The notes under the pieces were generated by a model. The model was not told the origin of the DNA. It saw nothing but the letters and a program-made list of their open reading frames with translations, and did not search any database. A stretch of 64,000 nt of DNA from Ariolimax columbianus (lineage: Eukaryota > Mollusca > Gastropoda > Stylommatophora > Arionidae), in contig JAVGWX010000004.1 in assembly GCA_036924085.1 (NCBI GenBank), positions 9,253,916 through 9,317,915 on the forward strand. The letters run 5' to 3'. The position numbers were made by a program, and so were the translations under genes. This document shows positions 56,376-64,000 of this stretch, piece by piece. How positions within the stretch are numbered: position 1 is the stretch's first letter; every line of letters starts with the position of its first letter.

Positions 56376-57175
56376 AACACAGAGAAGAGAAACTGGTGAT
56401 GAGATATTGGCTGGTAACACAGAGAAGAGAAACTGGCGAGGAGATATTGGTTGGTAACACAGAGAAGAGAAACTGGCGAGGAGATATTGGCTGGTAACAC
56501 AGAGAAGAGAAACTGATGATGAGATATTGGCTGGTAACACAGAGAAGAGAAACTGGCGATGAGATATTGGCTGGTAACACAGAGAAGAGAAACTGATGAT
56601 GAGATATTGGCTGGTAACACAGAGAAGAGAAACTGGTGAGGAGATATTGGCTGGTAACACAGAGAAGAGAAACTGGCGATGAGATATTGGTTGGTAACAC
56701 AGAGAAGAGAAACTGATGATGAGATATTGGCTGGTAACACAGAGAAGAGAAACTGGCGATGAGATATTGGCTGGTAACACAGAGAAGAGAAACTGATGAT
56801 GAGATATTGGCTGGTAACACAGAGAAGAGAAACTGGCGATGAGATATTGGCTGGTAACACAGAGAAGAGAAACTGATGATGAGATATTGGCTGGTAACAC
56901 AGAGAAGAGAAACTGGTGAGGAGATATTGGCTGGTAACACAGAGAAGAGAAACTGGCGATGAGATATTGGTTGGTAACACAGAGAAGAGAAACTGATGAT
57001 GAGATATTGGCTGGTAACACAGAGAAGAGAAACTGGCGATGAGATATTGGTTGGTAACACAGAGAAGAGAAACTGATGAGGAGATATTGGTTGGTAACAC
57101 AGAGAAGAGAAACTGGTGAGGAGATATTGGTTGGTAACACAGAGAAGAGAAACTGGTGATAAGACGCTGGCTGGT
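56376..57175. repeat. Minisatellite, 40-bp unit, about 20 copies
   Basis: The unit 'agatattggctggtaacaca' plus 'gagaagagaaactggcgatg' repeats. Variants at 'ggcgat', 'gatgat' and 'ggtgag' alternate in a pattern that suggests two- and three-unit blocks. All three minus-strand frames are open for about 300 codons because of the absence of stops in the unit; none is a gene. Confidence 0.97.
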
Positions 57176-57489
57176 GATAGAGTAGGGTAGCAACACAGAA
57201 CCACATCGACCTAAACATAGTTATTCAAATATAATAGACAACATTCACATTTCTAGACTAAAAGCTACATGTCAGCATTGGCTGACGGTAACGGACACAT
57301 ATTAAACTCATGATATCAAACCCAAGTTATCACTGGCGTACATTATGACCTCTTCTGTACGTGTAACGGGCGCTTGTTATTTGGACACAACGGAGCTCAG
57401 CTTTCACAAGTCGACGTTCACATCAAGCACAAGCAGTCATCTCATCCGCCATAATCGTCGAAGCTCTAGTCTGAGGGTTTCTTATTTAA
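57176..57489. other. Intergenic, no feature seen
   Basis: Unique-looking sequence between two arrays. Confidence 0.5.
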
Positions 57490-57825
57490 ACTGCACTCAA
57501 GGCCGCATCAAGGCAAAACCTAAGGTTACAAGTGAAACTCAGGACCGCATAAAGTCAAAAGCTAAGGTCCAAAGTAAAACCCAGAGCCGCATCAAGTCAA
57601 AAGCTAAGAGCCAAAGTAAAACCCAGGGCTGCATCGTCAAAATATAAAGGTCAAAGTAAAACCCAGGGCCGCACCAAGTCAAAAGCTAAGAGCCAAAGTA
57701 AAACCCAGGGCCGCATCAAGTCAAAAGCTAAGGGCCAAAGAAAAACCCAGGGCCCACAAAGTCAAAAGTTAAAGGGAAAAAGTAACGACCAGGGTCCCAT
57801 CAAGTCAAAAGCTAAGGGTCCAAAT
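57490..57825. repeat. Minisatellite, about 42-bp unit, 8 copies
   Basis: Copies of 'agtaaaacccagggccgcat' with 'caagtcaaaagctaaggg', more diverged than most arrays here. Confidence 0.88.
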
Positions 57826-57954
57826 GAAATCAATTTCGATGGCTCAAAGAACGCACAACAGAGACACATGTATCTCACATGTTTGATCATAACCGTTTGG
57901 TTCCAGCTTGGTGTTTGTAATAATTTACTGTACTTTTTACGTCCACATGTACTG

Positions 57955-58045
57955 TATTATTACCACTGCTTCTCGTGTATTATCACCACTGGTTCTCGTG
58001 TATTATCACCACTGGTTCTCGTGTATTATCACCACTGTTTGGCAT
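57955..58045. repeat. Minisatellite, 23-bp unit, about 4 copies
   Basis: The unit 'tctcgtgtattatcaccact' plus 'ggt'. Confidence 0.9.
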
Positions 58046-58164
58046 TTGGAAACATGTAGTTGTTAGCCTGACATATTGTCATGTACTTGTCAAACTGTTC
58101 ATATCTCTTATCCTACACCGAGCAAAACTTCATTCACGTTGCGGGCCACATGATAAGACTCGAT

Positions 58165-58512
58165 AAGCTGACCGTGACCCGGATACTTGGTCCCCTGATC
58201 ACGACCCAAATACTTGGGTCCCCTGATCGTTACTCAGATACTTTGACCCCTTGACCATGACCCAGATACTTGACCCCCTGATCATGACCCAGATACTTTG
58301 ACCCCTTGATCGTGACCCAGATACTTGACCCCCTGATCGTGACCCGGATACGCGGGCCCTCTAATCGAGACCCAGTTACGTGGACCCCCCTGATCGTTAC
58401 CCAGATACTTTGACCCCTTGACCGTGACCCAGATACTTGGCCCCCTGATCGTGACCCAGATACTTTGACCCCTTGACCGTGACCCGGATACTTGGACCCC
58501 CTGATCATGGCT
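58165..58512. repeat. Minisatellite, about 29-bp unit, 12 copies
   Basis: Alternating units of 'gatcgtgacccagatacttg' with either 'accccct' or 'accccttgaccgtgac'. Long- and short-form units alternate, giving a dimer of about 58 bases. Confidence 0.92.
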
Positions 58513-59850
58513 CCCAACAAGTAATACGGGCCAGCCTGTGACAGCAAGCTCTCTCACTGACGCCATTACGTCCATTTCCCGTTCTAGAATGTCCCGGCCC
58601 GTCACAAAACAGTTCACAGATGTAGTACACCTGCACTATTCTATCACCTCGTTTGCCATGTTCGCTCGTTCCGGACGGAGCATAGTACCCAACCTGTGTA
58701 GTTGGCTCCTAATACGACGCCTGCTTCAATGTGCGGTCTTATAGCGATGGTACCTGTACCAATTTATTTTACATAATGAAATAGCTAGTCCTATGCACAA
58801 CCCTCTAAAAGTGCATTTTACGACATGTATGGAAGGCTGCAGTGAGCCTATTCTTGACTCCCTTTGATCACACGCATGAACTGTACTACTACTACATATA
58901 TAAACAGGCCTGTATATGTGTACACACTATTATGGGGAGACGACACTTAACATGCGTGTCCAAGGAACAAGCACAAAACATTGTCCTAAGTCAAGAAATG
59001 AGGTTTATCATTACACAAATGAATCAGTCAGCTAGTCTATGTCTGCATGTGTACTGTTAGTTCAAGTAAATTTTCATAATTGATAACAATCAGACAACAA
59101 TAACACGGGATTAAAAAACTGTTTCAACGTCACACTTCACCACGCGAGAACAGACCGCGTGACTTTCACTAAACGTTCGTTACATTATCACACAGACACA
59201 CTTATGATATGTCCTCTACCAGGATATCAAGATCAATTTGTGTTTATTTTTTGAGTCGGCAGCCTAGAGTAAACCATTGTACAGACTATTGTGCGCAAGT
59301 CGATCCAAGAAGCTGGTTTCGCGTCCTGGCCTGGGCTTCGTTTGTTTTTATGTCAGCTGCTGTCAGATACTCGTGTCACGTGCCCACGCGGCAGAAGTAA
59401 ATGTCAATGGCCGCAAAGTGCTCACAGACTCCATTCGCAGCCGGAGTCGTGACGTCCCACAGACAAGGTGTGTAGATGGATTTACCCGACAAGTTGTAAA
59501 TTTTGGGCGGGGAGGCTGCATGTCATACGGGCAGACTGACGCAGAAATTGGAAGAAAGTGTTCCCTGATAGGTAGAGAGATTTACTGTGGGACAGGTAGG
59601 CAGCTTGAGAACAAACAAACTGTCGAACCAATAGAAACTCAGATGTGTATAGAAATAGACGCACAAAGACACACACATCTACAGAGAAGCATATACACTG
59701 ACACAGACTAAGGAACACATAAACAGACACACATTAACGAAAGACAGACAAGTAGGGACAAACATTTACACGTAAGATGTGTGTTTGATATTGATATAGG
59801 AATACACATAGGCAGACACTAACGAAAGAAACACGGACAAGACAGACATT
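58513..59850. other. Intergenic with one unassigned Cys-containing ORF
   Basis: A plus frame through 59277-59711 includes R-C-V-D-G-F-T-R-Q, G-R-G-G-C-M-S-Y-G, G-R-K-C-S-L-I-G and I-Y-C-G-T-G-R, followed at 59599 by a GTAGGC that could be a donor. Regular cysteines and glycines could mean an extracellular exon, but no domain is recognised and the frame runs into low-complexity sequence. Not called as a gene. Confidence 0.35.
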
Positions 59851-60450
59851 ATATATATATATATATATATTGAATATCTAGGATCCAGAATTGACAAAAA
59901 TGGCGACTGCTCGAAAGAAATCAGAAGAAGACTAGCTATGGCAATACAGAGACTGAACAGCCTGAAGAAATTATGGCAGAGCGCCAACAAAATTTATAAA
60001 AGTAAAAGCCTTGAGAGCCTGTGTTTTTCCTGTGACAGTTTGTGGCTGTGAATCATGGACGATTACCAAAACTTCTAGACAAAGAATAGAATCCTTTGAG
60101 TCAAAATGTTACAGAAAGATCCTCAGAATACCCTGGACAGAGAAAAAAAACAAATGTAGACATTAGGCAAGAGTTGAGCATAGAGGAGAACTGGTTTATC
60201 AATTCCATTTTGGCTAGAAAATGCAAATACTTTGGTCACATCAAGAGACACAATGGTCTTAAGAGAACGGTGATGGAAGGTATGGTGCCAGGCAAAAGAG
60301 GCAGGGGTAGACCAAGAAGACGATGGCGCCAAGATATCCAGGAATGTCTGAGTATGACTGTGGCGGAGGCTGGAGTTTTGCCAAGAGAACGAGTTTCTTT
60401 CAGACAGACTGTGATGGGAGCGACGTTCTACAAAGGACATGATACATGAT
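59851..60450 (+). mobile_element. LINE C-terminal fragment preceded by (TA)n
   Basis: After a TA run (59851-59870) frames give Y-L-G-S-R-I-D-K-N-G-D-C (59875-59910), I-R-R-R-L-A-M-A-I-Q-R, then after frameshifts K-C-Y-R-K-I-L-R-I-P-W, C-K-Y-F-G-H-I-K-R, G-K-R-G-R-G-R-P-R-R-R-W and F-R-Q-T-V. These are the last reverse-transcriptase and C-terminal parts of an RTE/CFDP2-like LINE. Confidence 0.85.
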
Positions 60451-60817
60451 GATATATAATGTACTGACTGACACTGACAGAGGACCAGATATACATATGT
60501 TAACGAAAGACAAAAGCATATACAGAGTATGTGCAGACTGGCATCTACAGAGAAACGAATAGATTAACATTTTGAAGACACAATCACAAATTTAAAATAG
60601 GAACAGACATTCCGACACAGACACACATACAGACTACTATATAGATTAACATTAAAATAGACAGACATAGGCAATAGCTGGGACTGAAAGGTCAACAAGG
60701 ACAGACAACTAGAAACAAGAACTTGAGACATTTGTTGATCTGTACGTATATATTGATTTCAATTATATGCCACGGTTCTTAACTTTCATGTAGCAAGTTA
60801 GTGCAAGCGGAATAATG
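60451..60817. other. Intergenic, no feature seen
   Basis: Diverged 'cagacatac'-type motifs, no clear repeat and no gene. Confidence 0.5.
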
Positions 60818-62110
60818 TGCGAGAATGTGATGTGTCTAGCACTAGACTGGAAGCTGTCACCAAGCCAGGATGTGATATGTCTAGCACTAGAAGATTGGAA
60901 GCTGTCGCTGAAGCAGGATGTGATATGTCTAGCACTAGAAAATTGGAAGCTGTCGCTGAAGCAGGATGTGATATGTCTAGCACTAGAAGATTGAAAGCTG
61001 TCGCTGAAGCAGGATGTGATATGTCTAGTATTAGAAGATTGAAAGCTGTCGCTGAAGCAGGATGTGATATGTCTAGCACTAGAAGATTGGAAGCTGTCAC
61101 TGAAGCAGGATGTGATATGTCTAGCACTAGAAGATTGAAAGCTGTCGCTGAAGCAGGATGTGATATGTCTAGCACTAGAAGATTGGAAGCTGTCACTGAA
61201 GCAGGATGTGATATGTCTAGCACTAGAAGATTGAAAGCTGTCGCTGAAGCAGGATGTGATATGTCTAGCACTAGAAGATTGGAAGCTGTCACTGAAGCAG
61301 GATGTGATATGTCTAGCACTAGAAGATTGAAAGCTGTCGCTGAAGCAGGATGTGATATGTCTAGCACTAGAAGATTGGAAGCTGTCACTGAAGCAGGATG
61401 TGATATGTCTAGCACTAGAAAATTGGAAGCGGTCGCTGAAGCAGGATGTGATATGTCTAGCATTAGACAATTGGAAGCTGTCGCTGAAGCAGGATGTGAT
61501 ATGTCTAGCACTAGAAAATTGGAAGCTGTCGCTGAAGCAGGATGTGATATGTCTAGCACTAGAAGATTGAAAGCTGTCGCTGAAGCAGGATGTGATATGT
61601 CTAGCACTAGAAGATTGGAAGCTGTCACTGAAGCAGGATGTGATATGTCTAGCACTAGAAAATTGGAAGCGGTCGCTGAAGCAGGATGTGATATGTCTAG
61701 CACTAGAAAATTGGAAGCGGTCGCTGAAGCAGGATGTGATATGTCTAGCACTAGAAAATTGGAAGCGGTCGCTGAAGCAGGATGTGATATGTCTAGCACT
61801 AGAAAATTGGAAGCTGTCGCTGAAGCAGGATGTGATATGTCTAGCACTAGAAAATTGGAAGCGGTCGCTGAAGCAGGATGTGATATGTCTAGCATTAGAC
61901 AATTGGAAGCTGTCGCTGAAGCAGGATGTGATATGTCTAGTATTAGAAGATTGGAAGCTGTCGCTGAAGCAGGATGTGATATGTCTAGCACTAGAAAATT
62001 GGAAGCTGTCGCTGAAGCAGGATGTGATATGTCTAGCACTAGAAAATTGGAAGCTGTCGCTGAAGCAGGATGTGATATGTCTAGCATTAGAAGATTGGAA
62101 GCAAGTGGTG
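60818..62110. repeat. Minisatellite, 48-bp unit, about 27 copies
   Basis: The unit 'gaagcaggatgtgatatgtc' plus 'tagcactagaagattggaag' and 'ctgtcgct' repeats. Variation is at a few positions only (aga/aaa, gga/gaa, gtcgct/gtcact, cac/cat). Between about 61040 and 61420 two types alternate strictly, a 96-bp dimer. No stop occurs in one plus frame (450 codons) and two minus frames, because the unit is 16 codons long. Confidence 0.97.
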
Positions 62111-62955
62111 ATGGTGACATCATCAGAAGATTTTTTCTTGAGGTAACTTGCGCTGTATTTGGATTATGATGAAAAGGTGTTGGCAATGACGGATGCAGTG
62201 TCTTCCCATATGCAGAAAACAGTGCAACACAACCGACTTTATAAATGACAAACCACACAATTGACTTTGTTAAGACCATTGATGTTGATGTCTGATGACG
62301 GATGAAGAACATGTCATAATAAGGATGTTGTTGGTAAACTAGCATCTATCTATCTATCTGTCTGTCTATCTATCTACTTCTTCTACAGCGTTCGCTCTCA
62401 ATCTCCCTCTACCAAGCCATGAACAGGGCTTTACAAGTAGCAGAATGTAGTCAGGAAAATGGAATTCATTGTGTCACTAGTTTACAGCTTTACTGCTATA
62501 TTTTCCCCTTTCGGTCCGACACATCTGTCTAGCAGATCTATCATCTATATATCTATCTATGTACACACCCCAAAGTGATGCCAGATGCAAAGAATAGAGC
62601 CATAGCCACCTCCAAGCACGCCTTAAAAAGCAACTAAAGAGGGTTGTGCTTGGGACTAGCACCGTCATCATGTAAAAGACACTGCTATAACATATGTTGT
62701 ACATTCGGTGCAAAGAAAGGTGAATGACGATGATAGATATAGTCATCACCATAGGTTGTTTAGCAGAAATGTTTTCATGATTTAACACCAGTAGTGTCAT
62801 ATATGCTATCAGGGTTGCATTTCTACCCTTTTATGTTTCAAGTTTCATGTATGCAGGGTTAAGGGCATAGGACTTGTTTCAATTGGCAAAATGGGTATTT
62901 CTTTTACTTGTATGACTTTTCACATGTAGACTATAAAGCTAATCGCTGCCGGAAA
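62111..62955. other. Intergenic, no gene seen
   Basis: Contains short (ATCT)n runs at 62345-62375 and 62538-62560. No coding sequence was recognised. Confidence 0.5.
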
Positions 62956-63885
62956 CACATGTAGGAATGAATGCTTGACCTCCCTGACATTTGGACTACA
63001 ACTCAAACATCATTCTCTGAAACACATGTAGGAATGAATGCTTGACCTCCCTGACATTTGGACTACAACTCAAACATCATTCTCTGAAACACATGTAGGA
63101 ATGAATGCTTGACCTCCCTGACATTTGGACTACAACTCAAACATCATTCTCTGAGACACATGTAGGAATGAATGCTTGACCTCCCTACATTTGGACTACA
63201 ACTCAAACATCATTCTCTGAAACACAAGTGGGCATGAATGCTTGATCTCCCTGACCTTTAGACTACAACTCAAACATCATTCTCTGAAACACATGTAGGC
63301 ATGAATGCTTGATCTCCCTGACATTTGGACTACAACTCAAACATCATTCTCTGAAACACATGTAGGCATGAATGCTTGATCTCCCTGACATTTGGACTAC
63401 AACTCAAACATTCTCTGAAACACATGTAGGCATGAATGCTTGATCTCCCTGACATTTGGACTACAACTCAAACATTCTCTGAAACACACGTAGGCATGAA
63501 TGCTTGATCTCCCTGACATTTGGACTACAACTCAAACATTCTCTGAAACACATGTAGGCATGAATGCTTGATCTCCCTGACATTTGGAATACAACTCAAA
63601 CATCATTCTCTGAAACACATGTAGGCATGAATGCTTGATCTCCCTGACATTTGGACTACAACTCAAACATCATTCTCTGAAACACAAGTGGGCATGAATG
63701 CTTGATCTCCCTGACATTTGGAATACAACTCAAACATCATTCTCTGAAACACAAGTGGGCATGAATGCTTGATCTCCCTGACATTTGGACTACAACTCAA
63801 ACATCATTCTCTGAAACACAAGTGGGCATGAATGCTTGATCTCCCTGACATTTAGACTATAACTCAAACATCATTCCCTTTCAAT
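62956..63885. repeat. Minisatellite, 67-bp unit, about 14 copies
   Basis: The unit contains 'tctgaaacacatgtaggcat', 'gaatgcttgatctccctgac' and 'atttggactacaactcaaac'. Three to four units lack 'atc' before 'attctctg', and 'acaagtgggc' variants cluster at the right. 63886-64000 shows nothing further. Confidence 0.96.
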
Positions 63886-64000
63886 CTGCAATGTGAATGC
63901 ACAATCCACAAGAAATGCTCATAGTGAGAATACCCTAAACATTTTGTTTGACTCACTGTATTGTTGTAGCGGACTCTTAAAAACAAAACAAGAAAGCCAA

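Noticed and set aside
56145..57218. Three overlapping minus-strand proteins of about 300-357 residues
   Set aside because: All three are readings of one 40-bp satellite (three units make 120 nt without a stop).
59277..59711. Secreted cysteine-rich peptide gene
   Set aside because: Cysteines are suggestive, but there is no clear signal peptide start, no recognised domain and the frame continues into low-complexity sequence. Left as an unassigned ORF.
60763..62345. Proteins of 379-515 residues on the minus strand and 450 on the plus strand
   Set aside because: They are the same 16-residue peptide repeated, produced by a 48-bp satellite with no stop in several frames. Open frames on both strands at once are explained by the period being a multiple of three.
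62956..63885. CRISPR-like array
   Set aside because: Units are contiguous and the whole unit is conserved; there are no unique spacers between short direct repeats, and the sequence is clearly eukaryotic.

Overview
This is eukaryotic, intron-rich, repeat-dense DNA, most likely from a lophotrochozoan invertebrate and probably a mollusc (gastropod-like). The reasons are: protein-coding exons with canonical GT/AG boundaries separated by kilobase introns; several families of non-LTR retrotransposon related to those common in molluscan genomes; tRNA-derived SINEs; a mariner-type element; and about fifty separate minisatellite arrays. No prokaryotic gene organisation is present. The species assignment is inference.

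The main gene is an inositol-trisphosphate 3-kinase (ITPK), on the minus strand, running from a start codon at 35256 off the left end of the window. Seven coding exons were read directly: 34539-35256, 16362-16442, 11243-11407, 8558-8630, 3994-4129, 2210-2266 and 735-788. Each has a usable splice acceptor and donor, and every phase matches its neighbour, giving 428 continuous codons. They cover an unstructured N-terminal region with a possible myristoylation signal, the start of the kinase domain, the PxxxDxKxG signature and the InsP3-binding helical region. The C-terminal part of the kinase (SSLL and IDFGKT-type motifs) must lie beyond position 1.

Almost everything else in 1-35 kb is intron filled with repeats. 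There are fragments of RTE/CFDP2-like LINEs (1.1-2.2, 3.4-3.7, 5.3-7.3, 17.3-18.7, 22.1-25.0 and 31.5-32.5 kb), a SINE with a GAA tail and perfect target-site duplication inside one of them, and many tandem arrays. One array (11403-11890) repeats the splice acceptor of ITPK exon 3. Three possible extra coding exons are nested in these introns (9600-9938 plus strand, 19244-19530 and 25220-25486 minus strand); none is recognised with confidence.

From 35 to 64 kb no conserved gene was found. This part is a graveyard of mobile elements: three 5'-truncated copies of one RNase H-bearing LINE, each with its own target-site duplication (41646-43084, 49039-49691, 52713-53622); a second RNase H LINE (54975-56127); three solo LTRs of one family with 4-bp duplications (14332-15509, 45672-48492, 48663-51155), two of them enlarged by nested insertions and internal minisatellites; a mariner-like element; tRNA-derived SINEs; a MITE candidate; and long satellites, the largest a 48-bp array at 60.8-62.1 kb and a 67-bp array at 63.0-63.9 kb.

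The strongest candidates for something new are the minisatellite that multiplies a working splice acceptor, the repeated birth of minisatellites at the same internal site of related LTRs, and a mobile repeat that carries a 37-bp satellite inside it. No novel multi-gene system was seen.
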